A stretch of 64,000 nucleotides of DNA from Promethearchaeota archaeon. Its GTDB lineage: Archaea; Asgardarchaeota; Lokiarchaeia; Helarchaeales; RDOG01. The notes beneath the pieces were generated by a model. The model saw only the letters and a list, made by a program, of their open reading frames with translations, had not been told where the DNA came from and did not search any database. Below, in pieces: positions 1 through 8,722 of the stretch. The stretch covers positions 1 through 64,000 of the forward strand of contig RDOG01000021.1 in assembly GCA_011365055.1 (NCBI GenBank), read 5' to 3'. The position numbers and the translations under genes were made by a program. Position 1 is the first letter of the stretch. Each line of letters begins with the position of its first letter.

Positions 1-3000
1 GGATTTTTTTTTAACTCGTATAATAAATTCATTAATTTATCCCTCCCTAATTGGAATATCGAAAACGTGTCTTTGAATGGTGTAAATCATTCGGATGCAT
101 ATCTCTATAACGAACCATTTGGACAACTTTTAACCTTATTCAATGCCCAAAATGGTACATGGAATGTTATTTGCAATAGTTCGAATTTCCTTACGAATGT
201 TTCTGTAATAAGAAATGATATTTTCATTGATCTAGTTAATGCTACTGATATTGTAAACATTTCGTGTAATTTTAGCACTATAATAAATACTGGATTAGCA
301 AACGCAACGATTTATCCATTGTATGATGCGAATTATTCGACATCAAAATCTGTTAGTGGTAGTAATTCGCTCGTCTTTTATGAGTGTGACATTAATCAAA
401 CCCTAATTCAAAACGTTATAAATTATACTGTACAAGTATTTTGGTATAATGGAACGGAAGTAGGATTAAATAAAACGAAATTGGATATATTATCACTAGC
501 ATCAAACATTTCGTTAATTTATAATTCTACTGATGTAAATGCAGGAGAATATGCTTATGCGTATTTCAATTTTACTGACAATGAAACAGGTAATACCATA
601 TTGAATGCAGAATATGAATTAAAAAATTCAACAGATGGGTCAATTTGGACGAAAAGTTACACATTATCATATTATTCTAATGGAACGTACCGAATTAGGC
701 TTTCTACCGTGGGATTGGAATCTGCAATATTTCATAATGTCACGATCTTCGTCTGGGGTCGGGTACATGATAATTCGACTCTCAATATAACTTTCAGAAT
801 ATACGGTGGGGCAACAAATGTTTCAATCTTAAGTGGATTAGTTGAGGAAGGGATATATCAAGTCATAACGTCTAATTTATACGTAAATGCAACTGTATCT
901 TTTAGAATTCATTATCAAACAAATGATTCAGCTTATCCTATAGAAGATGCATTTGTTGAAGCAGAAGACTGGGTTGGTGTTCCTCTTACCTATTCTGACT
1001 TAGGTGGAGGTGATTATGAAGTTTTTATTCATTCAACAAATCTACATGTTAATAATTACACAATGACATTTATAATTCAAGCAATTGGATACGATTCAGC
1101 AAAATTACAAATCAAAGTCCCAGTACTTGAAATCCCCACGCAAATAGATGTTCCCCCCGAATATCAAAATTTAGAAAAGTATTCTGATGAACAGTTTGAC
1201 GTTATTATAATTTATTACGATTCGTATCACTATGAATCAATTGAAGATGCAGTTCCTGAAGACGGAGGTAATGTTACTTATCAATTATTGTCAAATAATG
1301 AAACCATGGATCGTATAACAAGCCTTGCTGGTCTTTATAAGGCTACAATTAAATTATCAGAAATCTCAGGAATACAAGAAAACACTTATTATAACATTTC
1401 TATTGCAGCAAAGGCAATAGATTTTCAACTTGCACAAGCTAACATTTCGATTTTTATTAAACCAAAAATAAATACATCTTTGAATTTAATTAATCCACCA
1501 ATTCAAGTATTGGCTGGGAATGAACTTAAACTTCATGCGAATTTAACTTTACAAGATGGAACTCCAATTCCCAATGTAATAGTGACTTTTCAAATAAATT
1601 ATTCGCAAAGTGGAATCAGTGAAAAAGTAGAATATACAAATCAAAGTGGTATTGCAACAGTTGAAATAACACCAGAAAAAATTAATGACAATTTCACTAT
1701 TTTATTAATGTATTCCGGAAATATAAGTTACAATGAAGTTAATTCTTCAAATTATTTTATTGATATTATTATCTTAGCTAGTAATATATGCCTTTTAGTT
1801 CCTTCTGAAATTATGGCTGGTGATGAGTTTGAAATTTGTGCTAACCTTACTTTAGTAGATGGAACGCCAATTAAAAACGAATTAGTGATCTTTGCAGTCA
1901 CTAGTAATCCTGGTGGCACGATTAATTACCAGGTTTACACAAATGGATCTGGAATCGCTATTTTGGATATATCTACCTACCAAGGATTAGATAATCTTTC
2001 AATTCAAGTTTTATATGAAGGAAATGAGACCATAAATGCTGTCAATTCATTAGTTGAAAATGTTATGGTCATATTTTATCAAAGTATCCTTTCGGTAGAT
2101 GTTATAAATGAGATTCTAGAAGGTCAAACTTTAGAAATAATCATATATTTAAAATTTCTAGCAAACAATTCTCCAATAATAGGGGAACAAGTACAATGTA
2201 ATTTAGTATTTGGGGGATTAGGTACTTCCAATATATATTATGGGACAATTAGTCCTGATGGATATGCATTAATAAGAGTTTTAGTTCCTATTGGTGCTCG
2301 AAGTATTTCAATTAACGTGACTTATTCTGGAAAAAGTCATATAAGTACTGCTACTCTTCCAACTATAATTCAAGTTAACGTTATAACGATCCTTGATATC
2401 ATCATTCGTTACTCCCCCATCTGGATACCTTTAATTATTGCTGCAATTGCTATACCATTAACCATCAAATATGGTATTATGAGACCAAGATATAAAAAGA
2501 AACTTTCCAAATGGAAATTAACGGAATCAAAATTTACAGATCTCGCGAATTTAGAATTCTTATTGGTCAATATAAGAGAAAATGGGCTAAATATCTTTAA
2601 TTATTCTTTTCAAGGTTCTGAAATTAACTTTGAATTACTTGGGGGATTCTTCACTGCTATAACTATGTTTCAAAGAGAATTAATGTTAGATGATAAAAAA
2701 GATGTTCAAAAATCTGATCATTTTGAATTAAATTATCAAAACTTTAAAATATACGTTAAAAATTACGAAGAAGTCATGTGCGTGTTAATAACTAGTCAAA
2801 ATCCTTCAGAGGATGTTAAAGTTGCTTCGAACATGTTTATAAAAACTTTTTATAAGCAATTTCAAGACAATGTCAAGTCCTTTGATGGAAATTTAAAGAT
2901 ATTTCAAACCGCAAATGAACATGTTGAACAATATTTTGAACTTCAACTAACTTATCCACATATTGTAAACCCTTTGTTTAAAGGTAGAGTTAGAAGGCTT

Positions 3001-3264
3001 AACAATTTAGAAATGGTCATTTATCGTGCTGCAACAGCAATTTTTGTTCAAAATAGATATTTCTTCATACCCACATTGATTGAAATGGTGGAATCAGTAA
3101 GAAAAGAACCAAGAAGTCAATTACTCCATACTTTATACCAAATGCGATTAGACAAGATCTTTGAACCCATATCTTTTGATGAAGCGCATAGAATATTATC
3201 AGAGGAAAAAGAACAAGTTTCAACACTTAAGAAAATTGATGATGCATTAGGTGAAATAAAATGA
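1..3264 (+). CDS. Large surface protein with Ig-like ectodomain, one membrane helix and cytosolic longin-like tail (5' partial)
   Basis: The frame is open to base 1, so the start lies outside the window; the GTG at 67 is only the first start-type codon in view. Most of the product is a threonine/asparagine-rich beta ectodomain with many N-X-S/T sequons. At least three related Ig/Big-like units of about 95 residues lie at about 1470-1770, 1780-2060 and 2085-2380, each with a 'DGTPI' or similar turn. One hydrophobic helix (about 2395-2470) is followed by a basic stop-transfer stretch (RPRYKKKLSKWK) and a cytosolic domain of about 250 residues. Its pattern (hydrophobic strand, 'ENGLNIFNYSF', then a 'GGFFTAITMF' helix) resembles longin/roadblock-type folds. 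A role as cell-surface receptor or adhesin with a cytosolic signalling platform is inferred. The fold assignment is by eye and moderately sure. Confidence 0.8.
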   Translation, partial: GFFFNSYNKFINLSLPNWNIENVSLNGVNHSDAYLYNEPFGQLLTLFNAQNGTWNVICNSSNFLTNVSVIRNDIFIDLVNATDIVNISCNFSTIINTGLANATIYPLYDANYSTSKSVSGSNSLVFYECDINQTLIQNVINYTVQVFWYNGTEVGLNKTKLDILSLASNISLIYNSTDVNAGEYAYAYFNFTDNETGNTILNAEYELKNSTDGSIWTKSYTLSYYSNGTYRIRLSTVGLESAIFHNVTIFVWGRVHDNSTLNITFRIYGGATNVSILSGLVEEGIYQVITSNLYVNATVSFRIHYQTNDSAYPIEDAFVEAEDWVGVPLTYSDLGGGDYEVFIHSTNLHVNNYTMTFIIQAIGYDSAKLQIKVPVLEIPTQIDVPPEYQNLEKYSDEQFDVIIIYYDSYHYESIEDAVPEDGGNVTYQLLSNNETMDRITSLAGLYKATIKLSEISGIQENTYYNISIAAKAIDFQLAQANISIFIKPKINTSLNLINPPIQVLAGNELKLHANLTLQDGTPIPNVIVTFQINYSQSGISEKVEYTNQSGIATVEITPEKINDNFTILLMYSGNISYNEVNSSNYFIDIIILASNICLLVPSEIMAGDEFEICANLTLVDGTPIKNELVIFAVTSNPGGTINYQVYTNGSGIAILDISTYQGLDNLSIQVLYEGNETINAVNSLVENVMVIFYQSILSVDVINEILEGQTLEIIIYLKFLANNSPIIGEQVQCNLVFGGLGTSNIYYGTISPDGYALIRVLVPIGARSISINVTYSGKSHISTATLPTIIQVNVITILDIIIRYSPIWIPLIIAAIAIPLTIKYGIMRPRYKKKLSKWKLTESKFTDLANLEFLLVNIRENGLNIFNYSFQGSEINFELLGGFFTAITMFQRELMLDDKKDVQKSDHFELNYQNFKIYVKNYEEVMCVLITSQNPSEDVKVASNMFIKTFYKQFQDNVKSFDGNLKIFQTANEHVEQYFELQLTYPHIVNPLFKGRVRRLNNLEMVIYRAATAIFVQNRYFFIPTLIEMVESVRKEPRSQLLHTLYQMRLDKIFEPISFDEAHRILSEEKEQVSTLKKIDDALGEIK

Positions 3265-3361
3265 ACAATAAAATAGAAGAATAAGAAAATGAATTATTAA
3301 ACTTATAATATATATAAATTCTTCAATAATTTCAATATTTTTTGAAAATTTCGGAACGAAT

Positions 3362-3946
3362 TCAATTTAATCTAAAGGATTTCAATCGATTCAACGTGGA
3401 TTCAAGCCCTACTTCTTTGATTTTTTCTTCGATCAATTTTTCATCAATTTTTTGTTTATTCGAGTGATATAGGGTTAAGAAATCAAAAACATCTTGATAT
3501 TCCAATATGTCCGAATCTGGAACTTCATCGATATTACCTAAATACAAGATTTTTCCTATCAATACTTGTTCTAATGAAGCTATCTTAATTTCAGATCCAA
3601 AAACACTTTGTTTTAATGAATTTTTAATAATTTCTTTTTCTGATTCTTTAGTAGAAATCTTAATGTCAAGCATCATATAGCTTTTAATGTCAAATATTGA
3701 GATATGAGTATTTTCTTTATATCCCTTATAAAATTGATCTTCTATAACATCAAAATCATTTGATTTTAGGAGTTTTAACAACTGTGGAAATTTAGAAGAA
3801 TCATTTTCGATTATTAAATCAACATCATGGGTTGCTCTAATATGTCCATAATGAATAATTGCTATTCCTCCAACAATAACATAGTCCAATTTAGCTTCCT
3901 TAAAGATTTCATTGATTCTTTTTAAGATGCTTTCCAGTTCAGACAA
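3362..3946 (-). CDS. Nucleotidyltransferase-fold protein (MNT/DUF6036-like)
   Basis: This 194-residue protein has the nucleotidyltransferase signature near its N-terminus: 'IVGGIAIIHYG' (residues 23-33) then 'HDVDLII' with Asp40 and Asp42, and a probable third acidic residue in 'MLDIKIS'. Such minimal enzymes transfer AMP or other nucleotides to a protein or RNA and are often toxin-antitoxin components (MNT, AbiEii, DUF6036). The gene overlaps the upstream 90-residue gene by 8 bp, so the two are translationally coupled and probably act as a pair. Substrate and toxin/antitoxin polarity cannot be told from sequence. A second related pair lies at 17385-18069. Confidence 0.75.
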   Translation of the reverse strand: MSELESILKRINEIFKEAKLDYVIVGGIAIIHYGHIRATHDVDLIIENDSSKFPQLLKLLKSNDFDVIEDQFYKGYKENTHISIFDIKSYMMLDIKISTKESEKEIIKNSLKQSVFGSEIKIASLEQVLIGKILYLGNIDEVPDSDILEYQDVFDFLTLYHSNKQKIDEKLIEEKIKEVGLESTLNRLKSFRLN

Positions 3947-4211
3947 GTTTTTCCCTTTTTCTTTTTATATTTTTTAAATTTTGATTAAAAATGATTTTTT
4001 TTCTTAATTCCTCGAAAAATTGTTCTTGATTTATATCAGGACTAGCTTCATAAATCCCTGATTCTAGAAGTTTCATAATATCATGAAAAAATATATCGGC
4101 TATTTCTAAAGGTTCAATTTTCTTTTTAATTAATTTCTGGGCAGAATTAATTTCTCTTTTCAATTTTTCTTTTCTTACCTTGATTAATTCCTCTTTTGAA
4201 AAAGAATTCAT
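3939..4211 (-). CDS. Small helical protein, partner of the adjacent nucleotidyltransferase
   Basis: It encodes 90 residues, highly charged and predicted almost entirely helical (rich in Lys/Glu), with no Cys and no membrane segment. I recognise no family; there is no clear HEPN Rx4-6H motif. Its 3' end overlaps the start of the nucleotidyltransferase by 8 bp, so it is first in a two-gene operon. By analogy with coupled nucleotidyltransferase modules it may be the regulatory partner or target, but that is inferred from the arrangement only. Confidence 0.6.
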   Translation of the reverse strand: MNSFSKEELIKVRKEKLKREINSAQKLIKKKIEPLEIADIFFHDIMKLLESGIYEASPDINQEQFFEELRKKIIFNQNLKNIKRKREKLV

Positions 4212-4260
4212 ATGTAATAAATAAATCCTTACGAATAAAATAATATTGATTAAAAATAGG

Positions 4261-4277
4261 GGGGGAAAAAAAAAGTA
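4261..4277 (-). terminator. T-run terminator of the RuBisCO-like gene
   Basis: Read on the minus strand, nine consecutive T (complement of 4266-4274) start four bases after the stop codon of the RuBisCO-like gene. U-runs directly after a gene are the usual archaeal intrinsic termination signal. Confidence 0.5.
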
Positions 4278-5621
4278 TTATTTGACTTTAAATTCTGTTT
4301 TTTTACCTGCACCCCAAGTACCCAGCGCTACACCTAATTCTTTATGGTCTTCAGCGTACTTAGTAACTTTGATTCCTTGCATTACTGCATCTATCGCTTG
4401 TCTAAAAGCTTCTGCACCTGAACGAGATCCATCAGGATGTGCATGTATACCACCACCTGATCCAATTACAATATCCGTTCCAAGTTCACTAATACATCTC
4501 TCCACGAGTCCGACCGTGATTCCACCACTGGGCATCGGGAAGGTTGGCTTCAGGTGATAGAATGGCCATCGCATTGTATTTGCAACCCTAGCATATTTTT
4601 CCTGAATAACTGTTGCTTTTCCATATGGGGCGGGATGAACAACGACATCGGCACCGCACATCCTCGCAAATTTTCCTAAAATAATATGACTTGAGACGCC
4701 ATGCCATGGAGACATGTACATTGATCCAGCAAAATCCATATGACCGAGAATTGGCAGCTTTATACTTGGATCTTCTGCTAGTTGTCTCATTACTTCATAC
4801 CCTACAACGGGAAAATTAAGCATTAATGCATTCCCACCCAAATCTTGGACCTTTTCGGCATTTTCTATGACATTTGGTAACCTATCGGTTATATTAGCTG
4901 TATAAAGAGTGTCTTCACCAGTCTGAGATTTAGCTTTATCAACCATTTCCATGAATGCAGGTACACGATCTTCTAATTTATTATAATCTTGATTAGCAAC
5001 CAATTCATCATCTTTAATGATATCACAGCCATGTCCATTTCCTGCAGCTGCACCGTAAAATAGGTCTTTAAATTCAGGACTCCACGTATATGTGCAAGGT
5101 TTTATCATGTTATTAAGCAGCGGTCGACTAGGAACTTTCAGTAAAGCCCTAATACCTTCAATCCCAAATTTTGGACCTTTAAAATCGTCTATAAAAACTT
5201 TCGGAAACCGCACATCAATCATTTTTAATTCACCACCCATTGAAATATTCCCAAAGATAGCGGTAAGTAACATTGAAACTGTATTTTTAACGTTAATATA
5301 AGGAAATGCAATTTGAAAGACGTAAGTTAATTTTGGCTCTTCTTTTTTTCCAGGTCTTTCAAACTCATAATCAGGGATTTGACTATATGAAATGACTTTT
5401 CCAACATGTTTTCGCCTTACTTCAGCTGTTTCATAAGGAACGGGAGTCCAAGTACCAGTAGTTTGTTCGATAGCTATAGCTGGTCCAATAATATCGACGC
5501 TTATATTTGCATCAAGTCTTCCAAGATAAGTGGCGACGATATATTTATCAAAATCGACCGATTCAGGTAATCCTAATGGTTCAGATAAATAATCAGGTTC
5601 CTCATATCCTTCACATTTCAA
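4278..5621 (-). CDS. RuBisCO-like protein (form IV-like, catalytic residues partly replaced)
   Basis: The 447-residue product aligns by motif along a RuBisCO large subunit. Kept: Glu52, Thr57 and Trp58 in 'EQTTGTW', Asn125, Lys174, the carbamate-lysine loop 'DIIKDDE' (Lys203, Asp205, Glu206), His294, His329, Lys335, Ser365-Gly-Gly and 'SGGG' at 388-391. Lost: the second active-site lysine ('KPK' reads 'KPC', Cys176) and the Arg of the His-Arg pair (Met295). Family knowledge: proteins keeping the metal site but losing these residues are RuBisCO-like enolases, isomerases or decarboxylases, not CO2-fixing enzymes. The start is TTG with a good ribosome site (AAGGTG, 8-nt spacing). It is divergent from a TrmB-like regulator with a palindrome between them. 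Substrate unknown. Confidence 0.85.
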   Translation of the reverse strand: MKCEGYEEPDYLSEPLGLPESVDFDKYIVATYLGRLDANISVDIIGPAIAIEQTTGTWTPVPYETAEVRRKHVGKVISYSQIPDYEFERPGKKEEPKLTYVFQIAFPYINVKNTVSMLLTAIFGNISMGGELKMIDVRFPKVFIDDFKGPKFGIEGIRALLKVPSRPLLNNMIKPCTYTWSPEFKDLFYGAAAGNGHGCDIIKDDELVANQDYNKLEDRVPAFMEMVDKAKSQTGEDTLYTANITDRLPNVIENAEKVQDLGGNALMLNFPVVGYEVMRQLAEDPSIKLPILGHMDFAGSMYMSPWHGVSSHIILGKFARMCGADVVVHPAPYGKATVIQEKYARVANTMRWPFYHLKPTFPMPSGGITVGLVERCISELGTDIVIGSGGGIHAHPDGSRSGAEAFRQAIDAVMQGIKVTKYAEDHKELGVALGTWGAGKKTEFKVK

Positions 5622-5655
5622 AATTATGCACCTTAATTTTTTTAAATAAACAAAA

Positions 5656-5705
5656 AATTTATAATTTATTTGTGTAAATATATTTACACAACTATTTAAA
5701 TTTTT
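5656..5705. promoter_or_regulatory. Divergent promoter pair of RuBisCO-like gene and TrmB-like regulator
   Basis: A TATA box for the minus-strand gene lies at about 5656-5666 (reads AATTATAAATT on that strand) and one for the plus-strand gene at about 5692-5702 (CTATTTAAATT). Each is roughly 25 nt from a plausible start site. The 20-bp palindrome at 5671-5690 sits between them, next to both TATA boxes. Confidence 0.55.
5671..5690. promoter_or_regulatory. Perfect 20-bp palindromic operator candidate
   Basis: TGTGTAAATATATTTACACA is exactly self-complementary over 20 bp and lies midway between two divergent genes, one of which encodes a TrmB-like DNA-binding protein. It is a natural binding site for that regulator; the link is inferred from position. 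Confidence 0.65.
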
Positions 5706-5747
5706 AGAAAGAAAATATTTTTCTTATAAACCTTGGTGATTAATAGC

Positions 5748-6662
5748 ATGGGAATTTCTAACGAAGAAGCCATTGAAGCATTAATGAAATTTGGTTTATC
5801 AAAGGAAGAAGCAGAAATTTATCTTTTATTGGTGGAAAATCAAAGCATGACTGTTCGTGAACTAAACCAAAGAACTCCTTCAATACAAAGAACTTATCTT
5901 TATAACTTTTTAGATAAATTAGCAAGAAATGGCTGGGTTCATATAGATACTTTAACAAAACCACAAAGTTATAACCCGTACGATGTCGATCTTGAAGAGA
6001 AATTGAAGGAAAAAGAAGATGAGATTCAATTAATGCAAGAAGAATTCGATTTATTTAAGAAAAATACATTCCCAAAATTAAAAAATTATCTCAATTCACT
6101 GTTTGAGAAATCCTCTTTAAAGAAAATATCCACACCTTATAAGGAATATTTTCAAGAATTTTTCAAGAATGAAAAAATTAGGGTAGATTACACGACGTAT
6201 CAAACTAGTTTAAATCCATTTTTGAGTTTTCTCTTAATGAATTGCGAATTTCATGGATTTCATATATTTCATCATACGAAACCAATGAGCACCGAACATG
6301 TAATCCATTTTTACGTATTTTCGGATAAAAATATCCTAAAGGATTCAGAAAAAATGATTTTAGAGTTATTAAACTGGCGTAAAGAGGAAATAAATAAATT
6401 TATTATTGAACAAGGAAATATTATTCAATTAGAAAATTCAAGAAAAGAAATATTAACTAACTCAGGGAAAAAAATTAATTTAGAAATTATTCCATTTATT
6501 GATAAAGAAGTAATTTATGAATCAATTTTAGTGTATCCATTTATTTTAAATGAAGAGGAAAATTTAATCTACTTCCAATTCTCAAATAAAGCTGAAAAAG
6601 GGAAAGAATTATTGGATTGGTTATTAAATAAAATAAACCAAAATAACAATAATAAGAAATAA
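5748..6662 (+). CDS. TrmB-like transcriptional regulator
   Basis: The first 70 residues form a TrmB-type winged helix ('LMKFGLSKEEAEIYLLL', then a recognition-helix region ending 'LDKLARNGWV'), followed by a coiled-coil region ('EKLKEKEDEIQLMQEEF') and a C-terminal domain of about 170 residues. TrmB proteins are archaeal regulators, often sugar-responsive. ATG 5748 is preferred over an in-frame TTG at 5733 because GGTGAT sits 7 nt before the ATG. It is divergent from the RuBisCO-like gene and probably controls it and itself through the palindrome at 5671-5690. The ligand is unknown; the C-terminal domain is not an obvious sugar-binding type. Confidence 0.75.
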   Translation: MGISNEEAIEALMKFGLSKEEAEIYLLLVENQSMTVRELNQRTPSIQRTYLYNFLDKLARNGWVHIDTLTKPQSYNPYDVDLEEKLKEKEDEIQLMQEEFDLFKKNTFPKLKNYLNSLFEKSSLKKISTPYKEYFQEFFKNEKIRVDYTTYQTSLNPFLSFLLMNCEFHGFHIFHHTKPMSTEHVIHFYVFSDKNILKDSEKMILELLNWRKEEINKFIIEQGNIIQLENSRKEILTNSGKKINLEIIPFIDKEVIYESILVYPFILNEEENLIYFQFSNKAEKGKELLDWLLNKINQNNNNKK

Positions 6663-6887
6663 TTACAAGATATCAAACATAAACTGTACTAAAGAACGAA
6701 GTAATTGAAAATCTTTTAATTTATTTTTTTCCGATTCGTTTTGGATATTTCTAAGAAAATTTAAGATCAATTTCTCTGGCTCATTTAATGGTTCTTTTTT
6801 AATACAAGAAAATATATCAGCATTTTTATACTCACATGTATTCTTCTTTTTACAATTATTACATAATTTACTAAATCCCTCCTTCAT
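6663..6887 (-). CDS. Small Cys-rich protein (possible zinc ribbon)
   Basis: A 74-residue ORF starts with 'CNNCKKKNTC' and has another Cys near residue 28, then a helical C-terminus. Four closely spaced Cys in an AT-rich background suggest a metal site. It ends immediately after the convergent TrmB-like gene. No ribosome site precedes its ATG, so it may be leaderless; AT-rich TATA-like sequence lies upstream (about 6890-6925). Function unknown, and chance is not excluded. Confidence 0.45.
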   Translation of the reverse strand: MKEGFSKLCNNCKKKNTCEYKNADIFSCIKKEPLNEPEKLILNFLRNIQNESEKNKLKDFQLLRSLVQFMFDIL

Positions 6888-6977
6888 GTTAATATATATT
6901 CCATATCTGTCTAATATATATTTTGAAAGATCTGAAAAAATCGAAAATTTATATTTATAAAATTCAGTTGAGTTCTA

Positions 6978-8099
6978 ATGTTCATATTGGGAATTATATT
7001 TGGATTAATTGAGATTATTATATCAATAACTCTTGGATTATTATTGATCAAACCGTTTCTCACAGCAAAATTAAAAATTACTTCATCTCTGATCTTTTTG
7101 ATTTGTACAATTTTCTTAAATGGCATTTTTTATACCATTATTATGAGTGTTACTCTAGATAATTATGCTTTATCTTATTGGATATCCTATTGGTGTTATT
7201 TAATTCTAATTATGGCAGGACTTATGTCTATTAGTTCGATGTATATATTTTTTGAATATATTGAATATGGAAAAGTCCGAACACTTATATTTGGAATATA
7301 TAGTTCATTAGTTGGAGCAATTTATGCGCTAATTTTCTCTCCAAATCAAATCGAAATTTATTTTTCTGAAGAATTTTCCACTTGGATGATCGATTTAAGT
7401 TATTATGTGCGATTTCTTGTTTTTTTAGCAGGTATTTTTGTTACTTTTAGAATGATTAAAGGAATTATTGTAATATATCGATCAGTTGATAACAAAAGGG
7501 TAAAAAATCAATTCTTATTTATTTTCTTTGGGCTTTTAATATCATTAATAGGATTATTCTTGAGTATAGCTTTAGGAATTTTTATTAATAATTTTAATTT
7601 TATAATTGGAAATATATTTAGAGGAAGTTATCCATTATTTCTTTCAACGGGTTTGGTATTTGCTATTATAGGGTTCTATAAAAATCCTTATGCTGTTTAT
7701 CTAATATCACAAAAAGTGTTTAAACTAATTGTATTCAAACATAATGGGGTAACAATTTTTGAACAGGAGTTCATACCATCTTCATCTAGACAAACTGTTT
7801 TGATATCAGGGGCCATTCATGGAGTAAGTTCAATGATTCAGACTGCTTTGGGGACTGAGAAACCTCCTGAAATTGTAAAATACAAGAACAGAGCCATATT
7901 GTTTAGCTTCAAAGGGGATCTAGGCTTTGCCTTAATATCCGACAAAGATTCTAGTCTACTAAGAAATGGATTGAACAATTTCTCTAAAATATTTACAGCC
8001 AAATACTCAATTGAGCTAAAAAATTGGGATGGTAATACTCAAACATTCAAAGATGCTAATAAAATAGTCCAAAGAGCATTTCCATTTTTTAATCAATAA
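6978..8099 (+). CDS. Seven-helix membrane protein with C-terminal cytosolic longin-like domain
   Basis: Seven hydrophobic helices fill the first 250 or so residues, with short loops. The C-terminal 130 residues are soluble and begin 'VFKLIVFKHNGVTIFEQEF', followed by a helix and then alternating strands ('RAILFSFKGDLGFALIS'). That order matches longin/roadblock-like (profilin-type) domains. The same layout occurs at 35876-37135 and 38599-39858. A TATA-like box (about 6943-6962) lies just before the ATG, so the mRNA is probably leaderless or nearly so. The gene converges with two Ras-like GTPase genes, its stop 1 bp from the first. Longin and roadblock folds are known GTPase-binding platforms, so a membrane sensor acting on these GTPases is a reasonable inference, not shown. 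Confidence 0.7.
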   Translation: MFILGIIFGLIEIIISITLGLLLIKPFLTAKLKITSSLIFLICTIFLNGIFYTIIMSVTLDNYALSYWISYWCYLILIMAGLMSISSMYIFFEYIEYGKVRTLIFGIYSSLVGAIYALIFSPNQIEIYFSEEFSTWMIDLSYYVRFLVFLAGIFVTFRMIKGIIVIYRSVDNKRVKNQFLFIFFGLLISLIGLFLSIALGIFINNFNFIIGNIFRGSYPLFLSTGLVFAIIGFYKNPYAVYLISQKVFKLIVFKHNGVTIFEQEFIPSSSRQTVLISGAIHGVSSMIQTALGTEKPPEIVKYKNRAILFSFKGDLGFALISDKDSSLLRNGLNNFSKIFTAKYSIELKNWDGNTQTFKDANKIVQRAFPFFNQ

Positions 8100-8100
8100 T

Positions 8101-8631
8101 TCATTTCGGTAAGTTCTCTTTAAGTGTTTCATATGCAAGTCGTTCAAATGTAATTTGAACATTTTCTCCAGATTTAGCTGAAGTTTCTATATAAGTAATC
8201 GCGCCCAAATCAATACTCAACTTATTTGCTAAATCAATTTCAATTATTCGCTCTTCTTCTAAATCAATTTTATTTCCAATTAGGATAAAAGGTAAATTAC
8301 CAATATATCTTTTGAGTTCTAACGTCCATTTTTTGATATGATCAAATGATTCTTCATTTGTTACATCAAAAACCAATAATGCCGTATTTGCACCTTCAGC
8401 ATATCTTTTTCTAAGTTCAGCGAAACGTTCTTGACCACCAATATCATATATCATTAAAGAGACTATAAAATCACCACAAGGGATTCTCTTTTCATAGACA
8501 TTATAACCTAACGTGCTCAAATAATTTAATTCAAATTTGTCATTAACATAACGTTCCACTAGTGAAGTTTTACCGACTTTTTCGTCTCCAAATAGTATTA
8601 ATTTATATCGAACGAGGTTATCAGGTTCCAT
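8101..8631 (-). CDS. Ras/Rab-like small GTPase
   Basis: All five G motifs are present in this 176-residue protein: P-loop GDEKVGKT (15-22), switch-I Thr40, DIGGQE (63-68, keeping the catalytic Gln67), NKID (120-123) and ETSAK (149-153). Length equals a bare G domain. There is no C-terminal Cys, so no prenylation site. Many paralogous small GTPases of this kind are characteristic of Asgard archaea. It is about 70% identical by eye to the neighbour at 8723-9253, from which it is separated by 91 bp with its own upstream sequence, indicating tandem duplication. It converges with the 7TM/longin-like gene. Confidence 0.92.
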   Translation of the reverse strand: MEPDNLVRYKLILFGDEKVGKTSLVERYVNDKFELNYLSTLGYNVYEKRIPCGDFIVSLMIYDIGGQERFAELRKRYAEGANTALLVFDVTNEESFDHIKKWTLELKRYIGNLPFILIGNKIDLEEERIIEIDLANKLSIDLGAITYIETSAKSGENVQITFERLAYETLKENLPK

Positions 8632-8722
8632 TTTATATCCATCAATTGAAAATATTTTTTTATAACAAACAATGAAATATACTTTTTTAAGTCTTATTCG
8701 ACATTTTATAATAAGTCTGTAA

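Noticed and set aside
4246..4557. Plus-strand ORF opposite the RuBisCO-like gene
   Set aside because: It is the antisense shadow of the conserved minus-strand gene with no protein-like features of its own; the same applies to other ORFs opposite well-supported genes (for example 11659-12129, 31498-32490, 49587-49874).
6911..7126. Minus-strand 71-residue ORF
   Set aside because: It overlaps the start of the 7TM/longin-like gene and its promoter, has no ribosome site, and its composition is that of antisense membrane-protein sequence.
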